A DNA stretch of 64,000 bases from NCBI GenBank assembly GCA_015295835.1, contig DVEG01000006.1:39696-103695 (forward strand). The letters are read 5' to 3'. This document shows positions 52,577-61,161 of this stretch, piece after piece. This stretch comes from Oscillatoriaceae cyanobacterium M7585_C2015_266. GTDB lineage: Bacteria > Cyanobacteriota > Cyanobacteriia > Cyanobacteriales > Oscillatoriaceae. Position 1 is the first letter of the stretch; each line of letters begins with the position of its first letter. Under the pieces are notes generated by a model. That model ran no database searches and was not told the origin of the DNA. It saw only the letters and a program-made list of their open reading frames with translations. A program made the position numbers and the translations under genes.

Positions 52577-55336
52577 TTACAACGGCCAAATCCTGACTTG
52601 CCGATCCTGAGCACCGCTGACGAGCGCCTTTCCATTTGGTGTAAAAGCGACTGAAAACACCCATCCAGGCTCGACAGCGATGGTTCGTTGTAGCTCACCA
52701 CTAGCTAGTTTCCAAATTTTAATAGTTTTATCCCGACTACTGCTAGCCAACAATTGACCATCACGACTGATAGCAATTGACCAAATCAATCCAGAATGCC
52801 CGCCGAGGACATATACTGGCGAGCCGAGCAGATGTCCTTTTTCATCGGTGTTCAGCCGCCAGACAGTGAGAGTTTGGTCATCGCTGCCACTGACGAGCAA
52901 TTGCCCATTTGGGCTGAAAGCGATGCAGCGGACATAGCCAGAATGTCCCTCAAGAGTAAGGAGCAATTCGCCGGGGGTTTGCCCATCAGTACCTACATAC
53001 CAGATATTTATAGTTTTGTCGTCGCTGCCGGAAGCCAACAGTTGCCCATCTGGGCTAAAGGCGACACAGCGAACATAATCGGAATGACCAGAAAGTGTTT
53101 GTAGCAGTTGCCCAGTTGGTAAATACCAGAGATTAATTGTCGTGTCATCGCCGCAACTGGCTAAAATTTGGCCATTAGGACTGAAAGCCACGGAGCGCAC
53201 CCAGTTAGTATGGCCCTTAAGTGTTAGAAGTGGTGTTTCTTGCGGCAAAAAGGATTGTTGAGAATCGAGCATCCAGATTTTAATAGTGCGATCGTTGCTG
53301 CCAGAGGCCAAATATTGACCATCAGGGCTGATGGCCACAGCTCGAACGTAGTCAGTATGACCAGAGAGCGAGCGCTTTGGGCGCAAGCAGGGACATCCGT
53401 TCTCCCCAATTGCTATTTGCCAGATTTTTACAGTTTTATCATCGCTGGCACTGACGATGAAATCACCTTGAGGGCTAACGGCGACGGCGTGAACCTGTTC
53501 GGTGTGACCAACTATGGTATTGGCTATTTGCGTGGCTCTATTGCGGAGAACGATCTCGCCCAATGGCGGGGCGGCGAAGTGCGATCGCAGGAACTCGTGC
53601 ATAAACCTATAGCGCCCGCCGATTTTTTGCAGTAGCCACACCTCTGCTGCCCAATCCAGAAAACTCTCATAATTCCAGGGAATTGCACCCTGACTCCAGA
53701 GCATTAAGCGTAACGTCAGATGCTGAATACAAGTAATACCGCCGCAAGCCAGCCCAGCAAGTACTCCCAAACCCAGCCCGCCCAAGCCGCGCATCAGCCC
53801 GCCAAATAGGGCAAAACTCAAGCCAAAACTGACTCCGCTCACCAAAGTAAAAACCCCTGCAGTTTTAGCTGAAAGCCGAATGCCCTGATTAGGAATCATT
53901 TTGGCGTCGATTTCAGAATCTCCCAATCCCTGACTCAATCCAAAAATCAGCCCTCCAATCAATCCCCCAACTGTTGTACGCACCAAACCGAGAATGCCAC
54001 CTGATTGAAACCCGCTTGCTACTAGAAATCCGCCGCCTATTAGCCCAACCATTAGCCCCAGGGTTATGCCCATTATCAAGCCATTTTTGGCGTTGTCCCA
54101 AGACCAATCTAGTGGCTCAGCAGGGGCTATGTCGAATAATAAACTAGCAAACAATGCAAATAATAAACCGCTAATCAGCCCTGGCAATAGTCCGAAACTT
54201 ATTCCGCAGCTAAGCCCGCCGAGCAGCCCTACGCTTACTCCGACACTTAGGCGGTAGAGCCACTGGTACTCTGTGGGCAGCCAAGAGGGTTGGATGTTTT
54301 CAATTAAAAACTCACTTTTTGCTTCGCGTTTGAGCTGTTTTGCTAGCCAACTTAGCCAGTGTCGGATTTGCTGCACCCTCGGCGCATTTGCAGGCTTTTG
54401 CTTTAGCTGGTAGCGAATGTAGGCATCTAGCAAATAACGGCTGCGCGCTTCAGCAGAAAGGCGCGTCTGCCATTCTTCTAGAGAAATTTCTTCAGCAGCT
54501 AAGGCAATTATATTGAGAAACAGTGGCGATTTGGCCCAGTTTAAGAGATTGGGGTCTTTGCGGATGTTCTGCCAAAGTACTTGCAATTGCAGCCGCCAAA
54601 GGTAATCTTGAATTTGTTCTTCGTTTAGGGGCATTAAGTAGATTGCTGCATTGAGTTGGAGGATGGTTTTAGTGCTGGCATATTCTGTGAGGGAGCAGCT
54701 GACGAGTAGGTGTTTCGGCTGGAATTCTCGTAGAAATTGATTAATTGCTTGCACGCAGGATTTTTGCCAGTCGGCTTTTACTTCGTTGAGTCCATCTAGT
54801 ATGGGTACTAGCTGACTCTCAAGTAGCCATTTTTTACTTAGTTCGGTGGTAACGCCATACTTGGCTTGTAGCTCGGCTACTATCCATGTGGCCAAGTTTT
54901 GTTGAGTTTCTTGCCAGGAGCAAAGCTCTAATAATACTGGGATTGGATGCAGGTGATCGCTGAAAGCGCGATTTACTAACACTGCTGCTATTTCTAGTAG
55001 AGTTGTGGTCTTTCCTGAACCGGGCGCTCCTAAAATCAATAATTTGCCGCCGACTGCTTTTAAGTCGAATATTTCTATTATTTTTTTTCCGGGCAAGAGC
55101 CGTACGCTTGGCTGAGAGCCAATTTTTACCTCAATATCCCAAAGGCGCTCGCTGGGCAGTTGTTGAGAGGCTTCCTGTGCCTCTGTCGTTAAGCCTTGTT
55201 TGTGATAAAGCGCTCTGTGTAGTGAGCGTGCATTACGTGTTTTTACTTCTGTGCTTACTTGAGAGAGGATTTTATATCGTGTCTTTTCGCTCTGGTTTGT
55301 TAAATATATTGCTGGGGCGTTTATAATCTGCTGCAT
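52577..55336 (-). CDS. NACHT NTPase with glycine-rich membrane region and seven WD40 repeats
   Basis: 919 residues. After an N-terminal segment of about 90 residues comes a NACHT domain with Walker A LGAPGSGKT (102-110) and Walker B VPILDGLNEV (177-186). Residues about 375-560 are a long hydrophobic, glycine-rich region with repeated SxGLxxGLxxG words (VGLLGGLSCGISFGLLPGL, GLMVGLIGGGFLVASGF), predicted as several membrane helices. A WD40 propeller of seven blades closes the protein (from about residue 610), most with HSxYVRxVAFSPDGQLLASG. The layout is that of a STAND switch with a repeat sensor. The membrane section could be an effector or an anchor. The CHAT protease gene follows. A defence or cell-death role is inferred. 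Confidence 0.9.
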   Translation of the reverse strand: MQQIINAPAIYLTNQSEKTRYKILSQVSTEVKTRNARSLHRALYHKQGLTTEAQEASQQLPSERLWDIEVKIGSQPSVRLLPGKKIIEIFDLKAVGGKLLILGAPGSGKTTTLLEIAAVLVNRAFSDHLHPIPVLLELCSWQETQQNLATWIVAELQAKYGVTTELSKKWLLESQLVPILDGLNEVKADWQKSCVQAINQFLREFQPKHLLVSCSLTEYASTKTILQLNAAIYLMPLNEEQIQDYLWRLQLQVLWQNIRKDPNLLNWAKSPLFLNIIALAAEEISLEEWQTRLSAEARSRYLLDAYIRYQLKQKPANAPRVQQIRHWLSWLAKQLKREAKSEFLIENIQPSWLPTEYQWLYRLSVGVSVGLLGGLSCGISFGLLPGLISGLLFALFASLLFDIAPAEPLDWSWDNAKNGLIMGITLGLMVGLIGGGFLVASGFQSGGILGLVRTTVGGLIGGLIFGLSQGLGDSEIDAKMIPNQGIRLSAKTAGVFTLVSGVSFGLSFALFGGLMRGLGGLGLGVLAGLACGGITCIQHLTLRLMLWSQGAIPWNYESFLDWAAEVWLLQKIGGRYRFMHEFLRSHFAAPPLGEIVLRNRATQIANTIVGHTEQVHAVAVSPQGDFIVSASDDKTVKIWQIAIGENGCPCLRPKRSLSGHTDYVRAVAISPDGQYLASGSNDRTIKIWMLDSQQSFLPQETPLLTLKGHTNWVRSVAFSPNGQILASCGDDTTINLWYLPTGQLLQTLSGHSDYVRCVAFSPDGQLLASGSDDKTINIWYVGTDGQTPGELLLTLEGHSGYVRCIAFSPNGQLLVSGSDDQTLTVWRLNTDEKGHLLGSPVYVLGGHSGLIWSIAISRDGQLLASSSRDKTIKIWKLASGELQRTIAVEPGWVFSVAFTPNGKALVSGAQDRQVRIWPL

Positions 55337-55747
55337 TCTCCTCGCTCAAGTTATCGTAGATGGCGGCTATCATGCTATAAGATACAGCACTGGATGTTTT
55401 TTTGCTCAGGGGCTTTTCCATTAGTTGCAGTTATAGCCCCCTTTCCTTGCAAACTCAATGCAAAAATTTTTATAATTTCCTCTACGTTTTCTGAGATTTC
55501 TTATTAATCACTATTACTCCCTTTTCCTCCTCGGAGTAGATACTGTGTAACAATTACCTCGCAATCATCATATTTTGTTGAAGGCTGAATGCGATCGCGA
55601 TCGCTTCCATAAACCGGTATCATCACAGCCTAGTACTGATCCCGATCCCACAAAAACTCAGAAATTATCACAATTAATCAAGCATGAGATCACAGTAACC
55701 TTACCAGAAGTAGCTGATATTGGGAGCATCGAGTTCACTTAGTAAAT
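55337..55747. other. Intergenic region with two overlapping HIP1 sites
   Basis: No gene is seen. GCGATCGCGATCGC near 55590 is two overlapping HIP1 palindromes. The leftward NACHT gene and the rightward small gene both start from this region, so promoters for both are expected here. Confidence 0.45.
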
Positions 55748-55948
55748 ATGCCAGATCAAACCTTTCTTAATAAATCAAATGTCGCAGACGTTTTTGGTCA
55801 AGCCTGGAGTTCTGGACGTATTACTTACTCAGCTCGGCAACAATTGCAAGCAGCATTTTTAAATGGTGTTCTCAGCGAAGATGAATGTGCAGCTATTGAT
55901 CGTCTTTTCCACGCCGTTCGTCGGGGATGGCTGAAAATAATCGACTAA
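55748..55948 (+). CDS. Small conserved-looking cyanobacterial protein, unknown function
   Basis: 66 residues. The sequence SNVADVFGQAWSSGRITYSA, then RQQLQAAFLNGVLSEDECAA and IDRLFHAVRRGWLKIID is alpha-helical and resembles a family of very short cyanobacterial proteins of the form SGRI..R..L..A.L...L..DE...IDRL..A.R.G. I recognise the pattern but no name or function. It is soluble and without a signal. No strong Shine-Dalgarno sequence is present. An intrinsic terminator lies about 175 bp downstream, with no further gene before it. Confidence 0.65.
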   Translation: MPDQTFLNKSNVADVFGQAWSSGRITYSARQQLQAAFLNGVLSEDECAAIDRLFHAVRRGWLKIID

Positions 55949-56122
55949 TCGCTTTGCGAGGTGGCTTGCTACTGCCCTTATCCTTCCAGACTGGCAATCA
56001 ATCTATCATTCTCTCGCTTATCATTCCGACTCTAACTAACATTAAAAATATTTTAAACAAATTGGGGTGGCGCTCCCCTACTAGAAAAAATCTTATTTTA
56101 GTGTTTGAGACATTTGGGAGGC

Positions 56123-56151
56123 AACTGCACTGGTGAAGTGCAGTTTTTTTT
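56123..56151 (+). terminator. Strong intrinsic terminator
   Basis: AACTGCACT (56123-56131) and AGTGCAGTT (56137-56145) form a perfect 9-bp stem with a five-base loop, followed by TTTTTT. It terminates rightward transcription from the small gene at 55748. Its arms end before the stop of the leftward cyclase gene. Confidence 0.9.
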
Positions 56152-56216
56152 ATCAAATTCTGGACTCTTGTTTTTCCCTTAGTATAGTATGAAGCAATTA
56201 CATGAAAATCAGGAGA

Positions 56217-58559
56217 TTACTCATCATCTTCTTGAGAGAGAGGAGGCGTCCAGACACCATCCCAATCGGGAGGCGGAGGAGATTGCAGGAAATATTGACA
56301 ACGCTCTAAGTGCAGGGCAGCAGGTTTGTCCCAGCTTGAAATCTCTAGCACTTGGGCGAATTTCTCTGCAGCTCTGACAAATTGACGCTCGCGGTAATAC
56401 TCCCTTCCCTGGGTGTAGTATTCTATCACCAATAATTTTTCTTCCGGAATATCTTCATAACGCATTCCTACAAGTTCGTAAATAGTCACTGGTTGATGAG
56501 TATCTTTGAGGTGAATAAGGTCAAGTTCTCTTGCCCAGATGCGATTTGCGCACAAACGATAGGTATTCTCACTAATAATAATATCGCGCCCATATCGCTT
56601 GCTTTCTTCTTCGAGTTGTGATGCTAAATTCACACCGTCGCCGATCGCAGTAAATTCCATTTTGCGAGACGAGCCAATGTTCCCGACTATTGCTGTATCA
56701 GAATTTATTCCGATCCCAATGCGGATGGCTGGCTTGCCATTTTCAACACGACGCACATTTAATTCTACTAACCGCTGTCGCATTTCTACAGCAGTTAGTA
56801 TAGCATTCCAAGCATGATCTTCAGAAGCAGTTGACAAACCAAAAACTGCCATGATAGAATCGCCTATGTACTTGTCTATAGAACCATGATTTTGAAAAAC
56901 TGCCTCCGTCATCGACTCAAAATATTCTTTGAGCATTTGCATTATTTCTTGATCTTCTAGGTTTTCCAGCAATTGGGTGAAGCTGCGAATACCAGAGAAA
57001 AGGATAGAAATTTCCTTGCGATCGCTCGTGGGTATTTGTTCCCTTTCTTGCAAGGAATATATCTCTCGCTGTCTGCGTTTAAGTTCGCTTATATCTTCTA
57101 AAACAAACAGAACGCCGGCTTTTCTGGAAGCGTCGCTGTCAGGAGCAAGCGCCTGCATGGAAAGATTAATAAAGTATTTTTCTCCATTAGCAGAAATTAA
57201 CGTGCGTTCAGGATAAAACTGTCGGCGATCGCTTTCTAATTTTCCTTCTATTGCCGTCTTAAACCATTCAGAAATATTTTCACCTTCTAGGCGAACAAAA
57301 TCACGAATTGCTTTCCCTTCCAGAGAAATTTCACCATTACTGAAACCCAACAATCTTTCAGCGCTGGAATTAGCTATCACAATGCGACCGCTTTTATCAG
57401 CGTAGATGATACCATTATTCAAACCGTTCAGTATTTCTCTTTGAATACGCTCTTGTTGGGAAAGGCGAGTAAATTCGATAGCATTTTGTATGACTGCACC
57501 GAAACTGGCATTAAAAGCCTGCATGATTTCCAAATCAGTCTTATTAAAACTAGCCTTCCAGCATTCGGGAGCCTGTGGCCAATTATCATGGTTGTAGGCA
57601 GGAAATTCACCGGATTTTTTCTTATTAATTAATTGGGTGACGCCTATCAATTTTCCTACACTATCGAAAACAGGCAAAAATAAAAGGCTACAGGTGCGGT
57701 AATTAAATTTGCGATCAAACTGTTTGGCAGTTACAGAATAGGGATGCTCGTAGGCGTCAAATCCGATAGTTAGGGGTTCGCCGGTTTGGATTACGGTATT
57801 GATAAAACCGACTTTTTTAGAAATGCGGGCTTTTTTCAAAGTGCCGTTTATCTTTATTTTCGTCCAAAGTTCATCCCGCTCGCGATCAAATAGCCACAAT
57901 ATGCAAAGTTCGGCGTTAGTGATTTGCTGGGCTTTGGCAGAAACACGTTGTAAAATTTCATCTATATTATTTAATGGCATCTGACTCAAAGCCCGAATTG
58001 CTGATAGCAGTGCCTCATTAGCTTGCTGTTTCTGGGCGGTTTGATAAAGCAATTGGCATTTTTCCAAACTGCGAATAATTTCAGGAGTTAATTCGGATAA
58101 GCGATTTTCTACTTCGCGAATGAAATTACTAGAAAGAGGATTATTGGGTTGCGTTAATGGTTTGATTAATTGAACTATACCTGTTAATTTGTGAGGGGGT
58201 TTGAAAAAAGGGAAAAGCAGCATTGCCTGGGGGCGATCGCTCTGTTCATAAAACAGAGATAAAGATTGGGATAAAGGCTGATTTTCTAAAGATTTAAAAG
58301 ACAGTTGCAAAGGTTTTTGTGTGGCAGTTACTTCAGCAAATATTCCTTCTTTTGCAGAGAGGCGAACGGTAGTAGCACGGTGCTCGCAAGAAGCGATCGC
58401 CCAAAATTCCTCAGTTTCTTCATCTAATAAAAAAATAGTAACGTGTTCACTTGCCAGTTTGTTTTTTATTTTTAAGGTAATTTCTTGCCACATTTCGCAG
58501 AGAAGGGCATCAAAACCCTGAGCATTCAACATAACAGTATTTCCTTTAATGAAAGGCAT
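56217..58559 (-). CDS. GAF-GAF-PAS class III adenylate cyclase-like protein
   Basis: 780 residues; Met10 is an alternative start. Domains in order: GAF (about 10-165), GAF (about 185-365), PAS (about 375-495) and class III cyclase (about 512-690). The cyclase keeps the adenine-selecting Lys563 and the second metal aspartate Asp567 in DKYIGDSIMAVFG, Asp641 in TAIGDGVNLA, and the transition-state region. But the first metal ligand, normally Asp in FSDIR, is glycine here (ILFSGIRSFTQL, Gly523). Loss of one metal aspartate usually abolishes activity, so it may be inactive or act only as a heterodimer partner. A C-terminal helical tail ends DDE. The protein is cytoplasmic, and GAF domains of cyanobacterial cyclases often bind cyclic nucleotides. 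Confidence 0.88.
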   Translation of the reverse strand: MPFIKGNTVMLNAQGFDALLCEMWQEITLKIKNKLASEHVTIFLLDEETEEFWAIASCEHRATTVRLSAKEGIFAEVTATQKPLQLSFKSLENQPLSQSLSLFYEQSDRPQAMLLFPFFKPPHKLTGIVQLIKPLTQPNNPLSSNFIREVENRLSELTPEIIRSLEKCQLLYQTAQKQQANEALLSAIRALSQMPLNNIDEILQRVSAKAQQITNAELCILWLFDRERDELWTKIKINGTLKKARISKKVGFINTVIQTGEPLTIGFDAYEHPYSVTAKQFDRKFNYRTCSLLFLPVFDSVGKLIGVTQLINKKKSGEFPAYNHDNWPQAPECWKASFNKTDLEIMQAFNASFGAVIQNAIEFTRLSQQERIQREILNGLNNGIIYADKSGRIVIANSSAERLLGFSNGEISLEGKAIRDFVRLEGENISEWFKTAIEGKLESDRRQFYPERTLISANGEKYFINLSMQALAPDSDASRKAGVLFVLEDISELKRRQREIYSLQEREQIPTSDRKEISILFSGIRSFTQLLENLEDQEIMQMLKEYFESMTEAVFQNHGSIDKYIGDSIMAVFGLSTASEDHAWNAILTAVEMRQRLVELNVRRVENGKPAIRIGIGINSDTAIVGNIGSSRKMEFTAIGDGVNLASQLEEESKRYGRDIIISENTYRLCANRIWARELDLIHLKDTHQPVTIYELVGMRYEDIPEEKLLVIEYYTQGREYYRERQFVRAAEKFAQVLEISSWDKPAALHLERCQYFLQSPPPPDWDGVWTPPLSQEDDE

Positions 58560-59024
58560 TTAGGAAAGTGATAAATTTCAAGAGTTAATCGGTGCCGCGC
58601 CTAATTCTCCCCTGACGCAGCCAACGGGAAAGCAATTCAAGTTCTAGGATAATTTAGCAATAGTAAAAATTTCACCCATAGATATCTGCTGGAAGGGAGA
58701 ATTATTTTTACCAGAATTGTTTATCCAGAAACTATTCGATGCACCATACCTGCCTCTGTATTACTATACAGAGATTTTCCCGTCTACTTCCGCGCCTGTG
58801 AGGTAAGCAGGCAAGTTTTCCCGGCATTCTTGCAGGAAATGGCAAAAAAGTCTCCTTTTCCTGCAAAAGAAACGAGAGGGGTGGTTGGGGGCATTTGCTT
58901 CTTCCCGCCTTCGCTTGCTAGCAAAATGCTGCAACCTACAATTACCTTAACACTTTGCCGATATTGTACAATTTTAGGTGTAGCCACCGAAAAATGGCAG
59001 CAAGATGGCTTGAATAAGTTAATT
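58560..59024. other. Intergenic region; start of the following gene uncertain
   Basis: The frame of the next gene is open back to 58830, but the residues there (KKSPFPAKETRGVVGG, then CFFPPSLASKM) do not look like its family. I therefore treat this as non-coding. No RNA, repeat or terminator stood out. Promoters for the leftward cyclase and the rightward gene are expected. Confidence 0.4.
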
Positions 59025-59417
59025 GTGGTGAAGCAAACGGCTGGCGGGCGGCGGAGGTATATTTTTTCTGCACTTATTTGTTTGTTGGCGGGGCTAGTGA
59101 TTTTTGTTTATCGAGGACCTGGTTGGGTTGTACTGCGGTACTATGTAGGTGATGTGATAGCAGTGGCATTTTTGTATTTTGGGCTAAGTGCCATGTGGAA
59201 TGGCCCTGTTTTGGCCAGAATAGGGGCAATCACAGCGATCGCTGTTGCGATTGAGTTTGCCCAGTTATTAAAGTTGACACCAAAAGACGATTCTCTAATC
59301 ACTGAGATTATCTTTGGTTCGAGTTTTGATCCTATTGATTTTCTTGCTTACGCCATTGGGTTGATAGCAGCATACGCCAGTGAATGGTGGTTTTTGTCAA
59401 AGCGTCACTCGGCTTAG
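59025..59417 (+). CDS. DUF2809-family membrane protein
   Basis: 130 residues from the GTG at 59025. Starts at 58830 or 58839 are possible. The sequence RRRYIFSALICLLAGLVIFV, then VVLRYYVGDVIAVAFLYFGL, VAIEFAQLLKL and FDPIDFLAYAIGLIAAY matches DUF2809 (VanZ-like topology) as I remember it, with four membrane helices and conserved YVGD, ExxQ and DxxxY motifs. The function is unknown. No neighbours form an operon with it. Confidence 0.75.
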   Translation: MVKQTAGGRRRYIFSALICLLAGLVIFVYRGPGWVVLRYYVGDVIAVAFLYFGLSAMWNGPVLARIGAITAIAVAIEFAQLLKLTPKDDSLITEIIFGSSFDPIDFLAYAIGLIAAYASEWWFLSKRHSA

Positions 59418-59821
59418 TTTGGGTAAATTACATAAAATTCAGGTTGACTATAATAATTTTCACTTCCTTCTATCAATTCTAAAAATTAAATTTTAGAAAA
59501 ACTTATATTTTTCTCTCACAAAAATTATATAAATTCTGTCATTTTTACTATAACATACCTCCTAAACAGCGCTCTTTTGAAAGCCAACATCTATTATTTA
59601 TTTTTATAATCTTTCCAGCACCCGCTCCAGTTCGCCTGGTATGTAAAAATATTTTAAAATTTGTCAAAAATATTATTGTCTATCAGAGTATATAAAATAA
59701 ATGTTGTAAGATTTAAAAAAAAGAAACTTATAATTGTTTTATTAGCCGAAAGTAAAAAATAGATTGACAAAGAATGGAAACTATGGATAAAGAAGAAAGC
59801 GATCGCAGGAGTTGAAACAAA
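59418..59821. other. Very AT-rich intergenic region
   Basis: No gene is seen. Long A and T runs prevail. A HIP1 site lies just before the next start at 59822, and GGAG (59808-59811) is its likely ribosome-binding site. No hairpin or repeat could be identified with confidence. Confidence 0.5.
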
Positions 59822-60694
59822 ATGGAAGCAAGAGAACTATTAAAGCGTTACCAATCAGGAGAAAGAAACTTTGCCGGAGTTGATTTAAGCGGAGTAAACC
59901 TAAAAGCAGTTAACCTAGAAGGAATCAACCTCGTCGGCGCCAACCTCAGAGGCAGCGATTTAAGTCGGGCAATTTTAACCAAAGCCGACTTGAGCGGTGC
60001 TAGCTTGAACTGGGCAAATCTGAGTTTTGTTAAAATGGGCGAAGCAAAACTCGCCGATGCAGATCTCACGAAAGCAGTACTCAGCGGAGCCTTTCTCGTC
60101 AAAGCAAAACTGCCAAGAGCCAAACTCAGCGGAGCCAACCTCACAGCAGCTAATCTCCGGGGAGCTAACTTATGGGGCGTCAATCTCTGCGGGGCAAATT
60201 TGCAAGGAGCCAACCTCCGCAACGCCAAGTTGACAGGAGCTAATCTCAACTGGACAAACTTGTCTGGTGCCAGACTGAGCGGGGCAATGCTTTATGGTGC
60301 TCTGTTAAGCGGCGTCAACTTGAGAAAAGCATTTTTAAACGGCGTCGATTTAAACGGCAGCGATCTCAACGGCATCAACCTCAGCGAAGCAAAACTTAAC
60401 AGCGCCAATCTGGAAGGCTCAAATTTAATAGCAGCAAATCTTAGTTGGGCGCAGTTGCGCTGGGCTAGTTTGCAAGGGGCAGACTTGAGCAGTGCTAAAC
60501 TTATAGGAGCAAGCTTGTATCAGGCAAACCTCAATTGGGCTCGTCTGTATCGCGCCAACTTGCGGGAAGCAGACTTGAGTGAAGCAACCTTAATCGGAGC
60601 GTCAATAGAAGGGGCAGAATTTGACGGAGCCAAAGTGCCTGAATTGACGAGACGATATTTCTACTTAACACTAGATGGAGCACGAAAGGCATAG
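59822..60694 (+). CDS. Pentapeptide-repeat protein
   Basis: 290 residues. MEARELLKRYQSGERNFAGV matches the start of the two pentapeptide proteins at 23516 and 25105. Nearly the whole protein (about 18-275) is A(N/D)LXX repeats forming a beta-helix. It ends KVPELTRRYFYLTLDGARKA and lacks the C-terminal domain of the other two. It is cytoplasmic with no signal. The family includes gyrase-protecting proteins, but no such role can be read from the sequence. It is 80 bp upstream of cutA in the same direction. Confidence 0.9.
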   Translation: MEARELLKRYQSGERNFAGVDLSGVNLKAVNLEGINLVGANLRGSDLSRAILTKADLSGASLNWANLSFVKMGEAKLADADLTKAVLSGAFLVKAKLPRAKLSGANLTAANLRGANLWGVNLCGANLQGANLRNAKLTGANLNWTNLSGARLSGAMLYGALLSGVNLRKAFLNGVDLNGSDLNGINLSEAKLNSANLEGSNLIAANLSWAQLRWASLQGADLSSAKLIGASLYQANLNWARLYRANLREADLSEATLIGASIEGAEFDGAKVPELTRRYFYLTLDGARKA

Positions 60695-60774
60695 CGCGCC
60701 TTTTCTTCAGCAATAGAAAATAGATAATAGGGAATGGGAAAACTTTTTACTCATTTCCAGAACCAACCAGAAAA

Positions 60775-61107
60775 ATGAAATCAGATAGTAGCCTAACTGA
60801 TTACGGCGTTGTCTTGATAGCAGTAGGCGAGCGCGCCCTAGCAGAAAAAATCGCCAGAGTTCTCGTCGAAACCCAACTTGCCGCCTGCGTTACCCTCCTG
60901 CCTGCCCACTCTATCTACACTTGGGAAAATAAACTTCATCAAGAAGATCAGTGGCAGTTGCTCGCCAAAACCCACTTGACAAAATTTGCACAATTAGAAG
61001 CAAAAGTGCGAGAACTCCATTCCGATATAGTTCCAGAAATCATTGCCCTGCCTATAGTTGCCGGTTACCACCCCTACCTACAGTGGATTGCAGAAAACGT
61101 AAAATAG
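60775..61107 (+). CDS. cutA: Divalent-cation tolerance protein CutA
   Basis: 110 residues, full length. VLIAVGERALAEKIARVLVE is followed by TQLAACVTLLPAHSIYTWEN, EDQWQLLAKT and the C-terminal LPIVAGYHPYLQWIAENV. It is a small trimeric ferredoxin-like protein of the CutA1 family, first linked to copper tolerance in E. coli. Its role in cyanobacteria is not clear, and metal-binding evidence is limited. It may share a transcript with the pentapeptide gene upstream. Confidence 0.93.
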   Translation: MKSDSSLTDYGVVLIAVGERALAEKIARVLVETQLAACVTLLPAHSIYTWENKLHQEDQWQLLAKTHLTKFAQLEAKVRELHSDIVPEIIALPIVAGYHPYLQWIAENVK

Positions 61108-61161
61108 TAATTCTTAATAGGGAATAGGGAATGGTAACATTCCCCTAAAACTCCATTCCCC

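Noticed and set aside
44554..55336. WD40 repeat tracts considered as a CRISPR or tandem DNA repeat
   Set aside because: The periodicity (about 126 bp) matches WD40 blades and codon positions vary as in protein repeats. There are no constant repeats with unique spacers.
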